The translations under genes were made by a program, and so were the position numbers. A stretch of DNA of 5,220 bases from Armatimonadota bacterium (lineage in GTDB: Bacteria; Armatimonadota; SYMT01), in NCBI GenBank assembly GCA_020696885.1, contig JAJFMS010000334.1, positions 1-5,220 on the forward strand. The letters run 5' to 3'. The notes under the pieces were generated by a model. It searched no databases, was not told where the DNA came from, and saw only the letters and a list, made by a program, of their open reading frames with translations. This document shows positions 1-5,067 of the stretch, piece by piece; position 1 is the stretch's first letter, and each line of letters opens with the position of its first letter.

Positions 1-27
1 GGATCCTTCCCTTTGGTCAGGATGACA
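1..27 (-). repeat. Possible fragment of a dispersed intergenic repeat
   Basis: Read on the minus strand, this stretch contains GTCATCCTGA followed six bases later by GGGAAGGATCC. From memory, this resembles a short repeat (GTCATCCTGA, then a GCGAAG-type spacer, then GAAGGATC) scattered between genes in several environmental bacterial lineages. The middle differs from the form I remember and the element may continue beyond the window. Identification is by pattern memory only. Confidence 0.3.
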
Positions 28-61
28 TGGTACGGGAACGGCGACATACGTGCGGTGCCAA

Positions 62-146
62 GGCAGCGCTACCCCCAAGGGCCGCCCTCCACGCGGTAGA
101 GCGGGCGCTGCCGCCAAAGCCAAGGGCGACCCACCGCCACGGTAGA
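62..146. repeat. Imperfect direct repeats overlapping an inverted repeat
   Basis: Two related segments lie at 75-100 and 120-146. Both begin CCAAGGGC and end CGGTAGA, with a similar C-rich middle and one base of length difference, and their starts are 45 bases apart. Overlapping them, GGCAGCGC (62-69) and GCGCTGCC (105-112) are perfect 8-base inverted arms, and TACC (70-73) can also pair with GGTA (95-98). The arrangement looks like a degenerate intergenic repeat. No function is implied by the sequence. Confidence 0.45.
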
Positions 147-211
147 CCCACATCCAGAAGAGGCCGGCAAGCCTCGCCTGCCGAAGATCATCCCATAGCG
201 GTCGCGGGCAG

Positions 212-237
212 AAAAAAGCCCCGGCCAATGCCGGGGC
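212..237 (-). terminator. Intrinsic terminator reading leftward, without an obvious gene
   Basis: On the minus strand GCCCCGGC, loop ATTG and GCCGGGGC form a perfect 8-bp G+C stem (237 to 218), followed at once by six T residues (217 to 212). This is a textbook rho-independent terminator. On the + strand the hairpin is preceded by A6 and followed only by AGACTTT, so it would work poorly for rightward transcription. No minus-strand gene ends just to its right, so the RNA it stops is unidentified. Confidence 0.75.
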
Positions 238-304
238 AGACTTTCACATGCCCTGCCTGTCACGTCCGCGCCTGGCAAACACCCAACGCTCGATGACCCT
301 GTAA

Positions 305-321
305 CACCGGCTTACCCGGTG
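305..321 (+). other. Small hairpin upstream of the TPR promoter
   Basis: CACCGG (305-310) and CCGGTG (316-321) are perfect 6-base inverted arms around a CTTAC loop. The hairpin lies about 35 bases upstream of the predicted -35 element and would not be in the TPR mRNA if that promoter is used. No T-run follows. It could be a protein-binding palindrome or chance. Confidence 0.3.
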
Positions 322-354
322 CCGGGGAGAGACAAACCCGCTCCAGGAAGCCGC

Positions 355-384
355 TTGTAAGCCTGAACGCCGGATTGCTATACT
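355..384 (+). promoter_or_regulatory. Predicted sigma70-type promoter of the TPR-nadK unit
   Basis: The -10 element TATACT (379-384) is preceded by TGC, giving an extended -10 (TGnTATACT). TTGTAA (355-360) is a 4-of-6 match to TTGACA with an 18-base spacer. Transcription would begin near 391, leaving a leader of about 40 bases before the TPR start codon. This assumes that the host uses the usual housekeeping sigma consensus. Confidence 0.6.
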
Positions 385-418
385 GCGAGGTGACCGGGGC
401 GCCCGAACTGCGCGTCAT

Positions 419-425
419 GAGGTGG
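419..425 (+). promoter_or_regulatory. Ribosome binding site of the TPR gene
   Basis: GAGGTGG ends four bases before the ATG at 430. This strong Shine-Dalgarno site, together with the secretion signal that follows, fixes the start codon. Confidence 0.8.
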
Positions 426-429
426 AACT

Positions 430-516
430 ATGGGTCCGCGAACTAATAAAGCCCTCCAGACGAGTCTTGCCCTCACCCTGACGACGCTGGTTTCCGCGTC
501 GAGCCTGGCCGCCGCT
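430..516 (+). other. Signal peptide coding segment
   Basis: Residues 1-29 of the TPR protein show a short basic n-region (Arg4, Lys7), a hydrophobic core rich in Leu, Thr and Ala, and a small-residue c-region. SLA (25-27) or AAA (27-29) could satisfy the signal peptidase I rule. The Pro at residue 30 makes cleavage after 29 less favourable, so after 27 is equally plausible. There is no Cys for lipidation. Confidence 0.7.
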
Positions 517-1995
517 CCGGTGAAGCCGCCCAAAGAGCCGGTCCGCGCTACCGCCGCCGAGTCGAAGGACGCTTTTGCCCGGGGGCTGGAGCGGTTCAAG
601 CAGGGCCGCTACGACGACGCACTGATCGCGTTCCGCGAGGCTGAGGCCCGGGAGCCGAAAGACGCGATCATCCAGTCGTGGCTCGGGTTCGTCTACCTGC
701 GGCTGGCGAAGTACGACGAGGCGATCGCGCGCCTCAAGACCTCCCTGGAGCTGGCCCCCAACAACCCGGATACGCACAACAACCTGGGCAACTCCTACCT
801 GGGGAAGGGCGACGTGCCGCGGGCCATCGAGGCCTACCAGCGAGCCGTGGACCTAGTGAAGGATGCGCCCGCCGGCCACGCGGATCTCTATTACAACCTG
901 GGGAACGCACTGGTCCGCAAGGGAGACCTGGAGAACGCTCTGGCGTCCTTCCTCCAGGCCGAAAAGCAGGACCCGAACGATCCCCAGATCCAGAACAACC
1001 TCGGCTTCGTCTACGAGCGCAAGAACACGATGACGCCGGATGCGGCGCTCCTCGGCAAGGCGGTCGCTCACTACCGGGCGGCCGCGGAGAAGCAGCCGGG
1101 CAACCCGGTCTTCCAGCGCAACCTGGGCCTGGCGGCGCGGAAGCTGCCCGGGCAGGAAGAGCTGGCGCTGATGTCCCTGAAGAAGGCGATCCAGCTTGAT
1201 GCCAAGGACTACAGCAGCCACCTGGCGTTGGCCGAGGAATACCAGAACGCGAAGAAGCTGGAAGCTGCGGTAGACGAGTATCGCCAGGCTTCGCTCCTCA
1301 AGCCGGCCGAGTTCGTGCCGTGCTACAACCTCGGCCTTCTCTACGCCCGCCAGGCCCGGGACGCGACCAACCCCGCCGTTAAGAAGTCCAAGCTCGCGCT
1401 GGCTGTCAGTCAACTCCAGAAAGCGGCCAAGCTGCGCGCCAACGACCACCATGCTTTGAGCGCGCTGGGTTGGGTGAACTTCAGCGCCGGCAACCTCACC
1501 GAGGCCGCCGACTGGTATCAGAAGGCGATCCAGGCTGAGCCCGGTCTCCAGTCCGCGCATGCGAACCTCGGGCTGATCATGAGCCGGCTGGGGCAGAAGG
1601 ACCGCGCCCTCAAGTACTGGCAGAACGCCCTGAAGTTGGACCCGGAAGACCAGGCCACGCGCACCCTACTTGCTTCGGCCTACATCGACAAGCTCCAGTG
1701 GATGGAAGCCGCCGCCGAATACCGCGAGATCCTGAAGCGTGACCCGAAGGACGCCAAGTCGTGCAATAACCTGGGGTACGCGCTGGAGAAGCTCGGCAAG
1801 CTGGAAGAGGCGGTAGACAGCTACAAGCAGGCGATCGAGCTGGATCCCAAGCTAGCCGTGGCGCACAACAACCTCGGTGCGTGCTACCAGCGGCAGGGCC
1901 AGAAGGACCTGGCGCGGCAGTACTACCAGAAAGCGCTGCAAGTCGACCCCTCGTTCGAGGACGCGAAGCGGAATCTTCAGCGCCTCGGCGGTTAA
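430..1995 (+). CDS. Exported tetratricopeptide-repeat (TPR) protein
   Basis: This 521-residue protein is almost entirely TPR. The N-terminus (Lys7, then a hydrophobic stretch at 8-26 ending in Ser/Ala-rich SASSLAAAP) is a probable Sec signal peptide, cleaved around residue 27-29. About 13 helical-hairpin units follow, roughly at 46-79, 80-113, 114-147, 151-184, 185-225, 226-260, 261-294, 295-338, 339-372, 373-406, 407-440, 441-474 and 475-508. Most carry the family pattern of a central NNLG or similar, then A..Y..A, then LDP or LAP. Units 5 and 8 are stretched by insertions of about 7-10 residues. No catalytic domain, transmembrane anchor or lipobox Cys is visible. TPR arrays bind partner proteins, and this one is predicted to do so in the periplasm or outside the cytoplasm, partner unknown. 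The gene lies 18 bases upstream of nadK and is probably in the same operon. The TPR call is firm, and the cellular role cannot be told from sequence. Confidence 0.93.
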   Translation: MGPRTNKALQTSLALTLTTLVSASSLAAAPVKPPKEPVRATAAESKDAFARGLERFKQGRYDDALIAFREAEAREPKDAIIQSWLGFVYLRLAKYDEAIARLKTSLELAPNNPDTHNNLGNSYLGKGDVPRAIEAYQRAVDLVKDAPAGHADLYYNLGNALVRKGDLENALASFLQAEKQDPNDPQIQNNLGFVYERKNTMTPDAALLGKAVAHYRAAAEKQPGNPVFQRNLGLAARKLPGQEELALMSLKKAIQLDAKDYSSHLALAEEYQNAKKLEAAVDEYRQASLLKPAEFVPCYNLGLLYARQARDATNPAVKKSKLALAVSQLQKAAKLRANDHHALSALGWVNFSAGNLTEAADWYQKAIQAEPGLQSAHANLGLIMSRLGQKDRALKYWQNALKLDPEDQATRTLLASAYIDKLQWMEAAAEYREILKRDPKDAKSCNNLGYALEKLGKLEEAVDSYKQAIELDPKLAVAHNNLGACYQRQGQKDLARQYYQKALQVDPSFEDAKRNLQRLGG

Positions 1996-1999
1996 CCCC

Positions 2000-2003
2000 G
2001 GAG
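2000..2003 (+). promoter_or_regulatory. Ribosome binding site of nadK
   Basis: GGAG lies 10 bases before the GTG at 2014, in the short gap after the TPR stop codon. It supports GTG as the start, and the translation from there (MRTIGIVAN) matches the usual NAD kinase N-terminus. Confidence 0.55.
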
Positions 2004-2013
2004 CAAAACCAGC

Positions 2014-2883
2014 GTGCGGACTATCGGAATCGTCGCCAACACCCAGCGCGAAGCCGCCGTGCGCTGCGCCCGGCTCCTCGAACAGATCGCGGATCAGCGC
2101 GATGTCGCCACCTATTTTGCCCCGGCCCTCGCCGAAGCGCTGGGCGCTCCGGCCCGCAGCACCGAGGAGAGCGCCCTGGGCGCGTGCGACCTGGTGGTGG
2201 CGCTGGGAGGCGATGGCACCCTCCTTTCCGCTAACCGGGTTGCGTCCCCGCACGGCACCCCGATCCTGGGGATCCACGTGGGCGGCCCCGCCAGCTTTGG
2301 CTTCCTCACGGAGACGAACCCGGGCGGCGCCTGTGAGGCGCTCGAAGCGGTGCTGGACGGCCGGTACCGGCTCGAAGAGCGCCTGATGGTGCGGGGTGAC
2401 GTGATCCGGGCGGGCATGGAGCTCTGCCGGTTCCACGGCCTCAACGAGCTGGTGGTGCGGGCGCAGACCCGCATGCTGAAGATGCGCGTCACCGTCAACG
2501 ACACCTTCATCGCTACCTACGCCGCAGACGGCATCATCGTCGCCGCGCCTACCGGCTCCACCGCCTACAACCTCGCCGCCGGCGGGCCGCTGGTCCACCC
2601 CTCCGTGCAGGCCCTGCTCCTCACCCCGATCTGTCCGCACACCCTCAACGTCCGGAGCCTGCTCACCAGCGTGCAAGACACCATCCAGGTAGAGCTCACC
2701 GCAGAGTCCCGGGACATCACCAACCTGACCGTGGACGGCCAGGTCGGGGTCCAGGTGGAGCTGGGAGACTGCATCCGCTTCCAGAAAAGCGAGCACTGTG
2801 GCCGGTTCATCTCCCTGGACAGCGCCAACTTCTACAAGAAGGTACAGACCCGCCTCCGGCTAGGAGAGCGCTTCGGGAGCTGA
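2014..2883 (+). CDS. nadK: NAD kinase (ATP/polyphosphate-dependent)
   Basis: This cytoplasmic enzyme phosphorylates NAD+ at the 2'-hydroxyl of its adenosine ribose to give NADP+, the only de novo route to NADP(H). The 289-residue length is normal for the bacterial family. The N-terminal Rossmann-like half carries GGDGT at 65-69, whose Asp67 is the expected catalytic base. LNE at 143-145 is the conserved NAD-contacting motif. The C-terminal half carries ADGIIVAAPTGSTAY at 171-185, AAGGP at 188-192 and DGQ at 241-243, all family hallmarks. The start is GTG, chosen because MRTIGIVAN aligns with family N-termini and a GGAG lies 10 bases upstream. The loop after GGDGT reads GIHVGGPASFGFLTE (86-100), where most relatives have a shorter form close to GINLGRLGFLTE, so it is about three residues longer with His in place of the usual Asn. 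No terminator is evident after the gene. Confidence 0.96.
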   Translation: MRTIGIVANTQREAAVRCARLLEQIADQRDVATYFAPALAEALGAPARSTEESALGACDLVVALGGDGTLLSANRVASPHGTPILGIHVGGPASFGFLTETNPGGACEALEAVLDGRYRLEERLMVRGDVIRAGMELCRFHGLNELVVRAQTRMLKMRVTVNDTFIATYAADGIIVAAPTGSTAYNLAAGGPLVHPSVQALLLTPICPHTLNVRSLLTSVQDTIQVELTAESRDITNLTVDGQVGVQVELGDCIRFQKSEHCGRFISLDSANFYKKVQTRLRLGERFGS

Positions 2884-2927
2884 GCGCACTGGCCGACAAA
2901 GACGTTCGGCGCTGGAAGAACGGGGCC

Positions 2928-3078
2928 GTAGGGGCACACGCCATGGCCGCCATGGTTGCCCTGCAAGCGAGGACGGCGCCGGCGCGTGCAAAGCCGGGCC
3001 GCTTTCCGACGATAGGGCACCGCTTTGCTAGCGCCAGGAGGAAATCCTGGCGAGGGCGACCACGGCGTGTGCCCCTAC
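2928..3078. repeat. 151-base segment bounded by perfect 15-base inverted repeats
   Basis: GTAGGGGCACACGCC (2928-2942) is the exact reverse complement of 3064-3078. Pairing continues inward for about nine more bases with two mismatches (TGG and CGCC matching), giving arms of roughly 24 bases. Direct copies of AAGAAC lie outside the arms at 2916-2921 and 3081-3086, but not immediately adjacent, so a target-site duplication is possible but unproven. The architecture is like a miniature inverted-repeat element or a palindromic intergenic repeat. It encodes no transposase. Confidence 0.6.
3032..3052 (+). other. Perfect 8-bp hairpin inside the inverted-repeat segment
   Basis: CGCCAGGA (3032-3039), loop GGAAA (3040-3044) and TCCTGGCG (3045-3052) form a perfect stem. 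No T-run follows on either strand, so it is not a standard terminator. The AGGAGG inside it resembles a Shine-Dalgarno site, but no open frame begins at a suitable distance. Confidence 0.55.
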
Positions 3079-3107
3079 CAAAGAACTGCCAGTCCGGTCG
3101 CTCGGGC

Positions 3108-3294
3108 GGATCGCTCGCGTCGTACTCTCCTCTCCCTCGATCTCCTCGGCCTTCTCCGTGTCTCCGTGTCTCCGTGGTGAAAAGCTTCGCCAGCGCCAGG
3201 GGGATCGCTCACCCTACGGGAGGCGATACACTAAAGGACTACGGCCCCGAATCCGAGCTACCCCGCCCTGCCCCGTTCTCGCCTTCCGTGGTGA
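3108..3294 (+). repeat. Motif pair GGATCGCTC ... TCCGTGGTGA occurring twice in order
   Basis: GGATCGCTC occurs at 3108-3116 and 3202-3210, and TCCGTGGTGA at 3171-3180 and 3285-3294. The two pairs have the same order, with start-to-start distances of 63 and 83 bases. GATCGCT occurs a third time at 3293-3299. The stretches between the motifs do not align by eye. This may be an old tandem duplication that has decayed, or a coincidence of short words in biased DNA. Confidence 0.35.
3153..3176 (+). repeat. Three perfect tandem copies of TCTCCGTG
   Basis: The 8-base unit occurs at 3153-3160, 3161-3168 and 3169-3176, and the array continues into GTGAAA. It sits in a pyrimidine-rich tract that starts near 3124. 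From memory, CTCCGTGTCTCCGTGGTGA-type strings recur between genes in many environmental genomes and yield spurious peptides resembling LRVSVVK, as the + frame does here. A partial second copy, TCCGTGGTGA, occurs at 3171-3180 and again at 3285-3294. Confidence 0.65.
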
Positions 3295-3312
3295 TCGCTT
3301 CTCCCCTATAAT
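3284..3312 (+). promoter_or_regulatory. Predicted promoter of recN
   Basis: TATAAT (3307-3312) is a perfect -10 consensus. With a 17-base spacer the -35 position is TTCCGT (3284-3289), a poor match to TTGACA, so an activator or a different contact may be needed. Transcription would begin near 3319 and give a leader of about 38 bases. No LexA-type palindrome was recognised near it, so SOS control of recN is not supported here. Confidence 0.5.
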
Positions 3313-3356
3313 ACGGAGGCAGTCCCCCTCCTGTGATTCGAGCCGTGTCGTCCTGA

Positions 3357-5060
3357 ATGCTCGCTCAGCTCACCATCAAGAACTTCGCGTTGATCGACGC
3401 CGTCACCCTCGAGTTCCAGCCGGGATTCAACGTCCTCACGGGTGAAACGGGTGCGGGAAAGTCGATCCTCATCGATGCCATCACGGCGGCGCTGGGCGCG
3501 CGGTCCGGCGGCGAACTCGTACGCCGGGGCGCGGACCGCGCCAGCGTGGAGGCGGTGTTCGACGTCAGCCGGTACACGCTCCCCGCGGTACAGGATTGGG
3601 CGGAAGACGGGCTGGTGATCCTGGCGCGGGAGATCACACGGTCCGGCCGCTCCACGTTCCGCATCAACGGCCGGATGTGCACTGCGTCCACGGTCCGGGA
3701 AGTGGCGGCGGAGCTCATCGACATCCACGGCCAGCACGATCACCAGTCGCTCCTGGCTCCCGACCGGCACGTCGACTTCCTGGACGCCTGGGCCGGTCGA
3801 GACCTGGCAGGCCACAAGCGGACCGCACAGGAGCTTTACGCAGAGCTGCGCGCCGCCCGCCGGGAGCTGGAGGCGCTCCTTACGGGAGAGCGAGAACGAG
3901 CCCAGCAGCTCGATCTGTACCGTTTTCAGGTGGAAGAGATCGACGCGGCCGGCCTCAAGCCGGGCGAGGAAGAGGAGCTGCTGGCGGACAAGAACCGCCT
4001 GGCCAACGCCGAGCGCCTCTTCGCCTCCGGTTCTGCCGCCAAAGAGGCGCTGGGGGGCGGAGACGTGTCCGCCGTGGACCTGCTGAGTACCGCGGCTCGG
4101 GAGCTCTCCGCGATTTGCGCCCTGGATGAAGCGGCCAAGCCGATCTGCGATCTGCTGGAGACCGCCGTCGCTGCCGCGGACGAGGCTTCGTCCCAGCTCC
4201 GGGCCTACCTGGAGTCGATCGAGTTCAACCCGGAGCGCCTGGAGCAGGTGCAGGAGCGGCTGGACCTGATCCGCTCACTCAAGCGGAAATACGGCGATTC
4301 GGTCGAGGAGATCCTGCAGCACCGGACCACGGTTTTTGGGAAGTTGGACAGCCTGGAGCACGGCGAGGAGCGCCAGGCGAAACTGGAAGCCGATTTCACG
4401 CGTTTAGCAACTGAGTTGGATCGGGCAGCCTCCAGCGTGCACAAAGCCCGCTCCGCGGCGGCCGAGCGGTTCGAGCGTGAGATCGCGGCGCACCTCGGGG
4501 ACCTGAACATGTCCGGGACCCGGTTCGCGGTGCGGCTGGATGCGCCGGCCCCTTCCGCGGAGGCGTGGGACCGGGGTCTCAACGTAGTGCTGGGCAAGGC
4601 AGAGTTTATGATCTGCGCGAATCCGGGTGAGCCGATGCGGCCGCTGGCCCGGATCGCCTCAGGCGGCGAGATGTCCCGCGTGATGCTGGCGCTCAAGACG
4701 GCGATGGCCGGAAGTCACCCGGTGGCGCTGATCTTCGACGAAATCGATACCGGGGTCGGCGGCAAGACCGCGGAGGCCCTGGGCGCCAAGATGGCGGAAC
4801 TAAGCCGCAGCAACCAGGTGTTGTGTGTGACTCACCTGCCGCAGATCGCCTCCATGGCGGGGCGGCACGTGCAGGTGCGGAAAACCGTAGTCGGGGAACG
4901 TACGGTCGTGGAAGTGCACCCTCTTGACGGAGAAGCCCGCGTTGGCGAACTCGCGCGAATGCTCGGTGGGTCCGAAGCGACAGCGGCGCAGCATGCTCGC
5001 GAGCTGTTGGCCGCCGGCCCTCAGGTCGCTCTGGCCGGAGAAGTCGGCGCTGCGCCCTGA
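3357..5060 (+). CDS. recN: DNA repair protein RecN (SMC-like ATPase)
   Basis: RecN is a cytoplasmic SMC-family ATPase that acts early in recombinational repair of double-strand breaks, bringing DNA ends together with RecA. The 567-residue length fits the family. The N-terminus MLAQLTIKNFALID is canonical, followed by Walker A GETGAGKS at 29-36 (Lys35). DIHGQHDHQSLL at 122-133 is the RecN Q-loop signature. A Glu/Arg/Ala/Leu-rich helical, coiled-coil-like middle spans about 150-375. The C-terminal ATPase half has the ABC signature ASGGEMSR at 434-441, Walker B ALIFDEID at 457-464 (Asp461, Glu462) and VTHLPQIAS at 491-499 (switch His493), so all ATPase elements are intact. The ATG at 3357 is directly preceded by an in-frame TGA, so no longer start exists, but no Shine-Dalgarno site lies at normal distance. 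The last 14 or so residues are an unremarkable extension overlapping the possible start region of the next gene. Confidence 0.97.
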   Translation: MLAQLTIKNFALIDAVTLEFQPGFNVLTGETGAGKSILIDAITAALGARSGGELVRRGADRASVEAVFDVSRYTLPAVQDWAEDGLVILAREITRSGRSTFRINGRMCTASTVREVAAELIDIHGQHDHQSLLAPDRHVDFLDAWAGRDLAGHKRTAQELYAELRAARRELEALLTGERERAQQLDLYRFQVEEIDAAGLKPGEEEELLADKNRLANAERLFASGSAAKEALGGGDVSAVDLLSTAARELSAICALDEAAKPICDLLETAVAAADEASSQLRAYLESIEFNPERLEQVQERLDLIRSLKRKYGDSVEEILQHRTTVFGKLDSLEHGEERQAKLEADFTRLATELDRAASSVHKARSAAAERFEREIAAHLGDLNMSGTRFAVRLDAPAPSAEAWDRGLNVVLGKAEFMICANPGEPMRPLARIASGGEMSRVMLALKTAMAGSHPVALIFDEIDTGVGGKTAEALGAKMAELSRSNQVLCVTHLPQIASMAGRHVQVRKTVVGERTVVEVHPLDGEARVGELARMLGGSEATAAQHARELLAAGPQVALAGEVGAAP

Positions 5061-5067
5061 TGCGGTC

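Larger units (their letters stand above)
1..354. other. Non-coding, repeat-bearing region upstream of the TPR gene
   Basis: No convincing gene is present. The longest open frame on + (27-296) has a low-complexity Arg/Pro/Ala-rich translation typical of G+C-rich non-coding DNA, with no Shine-Dalgarno site and no recognisable motif. The stretch contains a possible fragment of a dispersed repeat at the left edge, a pair of imperfect direct repeats inside an inverted repeat (62-146), a minus-strand intrinsic terminator (212-237) and a small hairpin (305-321). No tRNA, rRNA or riboswitch consensus was recognised. The window starts exactly at a BamHI site (GGATCC), which may be coincidence. Confidence 0.7.
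2884..3356. other. 473-base repeat-rich intergenic region between nadK and recN
   Basis: I find no credible gene here. Two + frames (2943-3311 and 3158-3445) give Arg/Pro/Ser-rich translations without motifs, and the second runs into recN out of frame. The region contains a long-range inverted repeat (2928-3078), a strong small hairpin (3032-3052), tandem TCTCCGTG units (3153-3176), a repeated motif pair (3108-3180 and 3202-3294) and the predicted recN promoter. In many Clostridia and relatives argR lies between nadK and recN. No trace of an ArgR sequence is visible. Confidence 0.7.

Noticed and set aside
27..296. 89-codon + strand open frame
   Set aside because: The composition is Arg/Pro/Ala-rich with no motif, there is no Shine-Dalgarno site, and it crosses repeats and the terminator hairpin. 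This is typical of chance frames in G+C-rich DNA.
300..430. Riboswitch or attenuator ahead of the TPR gene
   Set aside because: The hairpin at 305-321 lies upstream of the predicted promoter. No riboswitch consensus or T-run attenuator is visible in the ~40-base leader.
853..1560. 235-codon minus-strand open frame opposite the TPR gene
   Set aside because: Its Leu/Val/Arg-rich translation mirrors the repeated TPR codons. No start signal or family resemblance.
1255..1818. Near-identical 21-base segments at 1255-1275 and 1798-1818
   Set aside because: They differ at two bases and encode equivalent positions of two TPR units (KLEAAVD and KLEEAVD), so ordinary repeat-protein similarity explains them.
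1852..2796. 314-codon minus-strand open frame opposite nadK
   Set aside because: It is a shadow of the real nadK codons (third-position G/C bias). Its translation lacks any recognisable domain, while the + strand encodes an intact NAD kinase.
2883..2913. Terminator after nadK
   Set aside because: A weak stem is possible (GCCGA at 2892-2896 with TCGGC at 2906-2910), but the loop is nine bases and no T-run follows.
3108..3300. CRISPR array
   Set aside because: The repeated words are 7-10 bases, only two or three copies, and unevenly spaced. There are no 25-40 base repeats with unique spacers and no cas genes.
3240..3356. LexA/SOS box upstream of recN
   Set aside because: recN is often SOS-regulated, but I found neither a CTG-N10-CAG nor a GAAC-N4-GTTC type palindrome here.
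2943..3445. Two overlapping + frames in the nadK-recN gap
   Set aside because: Low-complexity peptides, including an LRVSVVK-like piece produced by the TCTCCGTG repeat. They run through inverted repeats and into recN out of frame.
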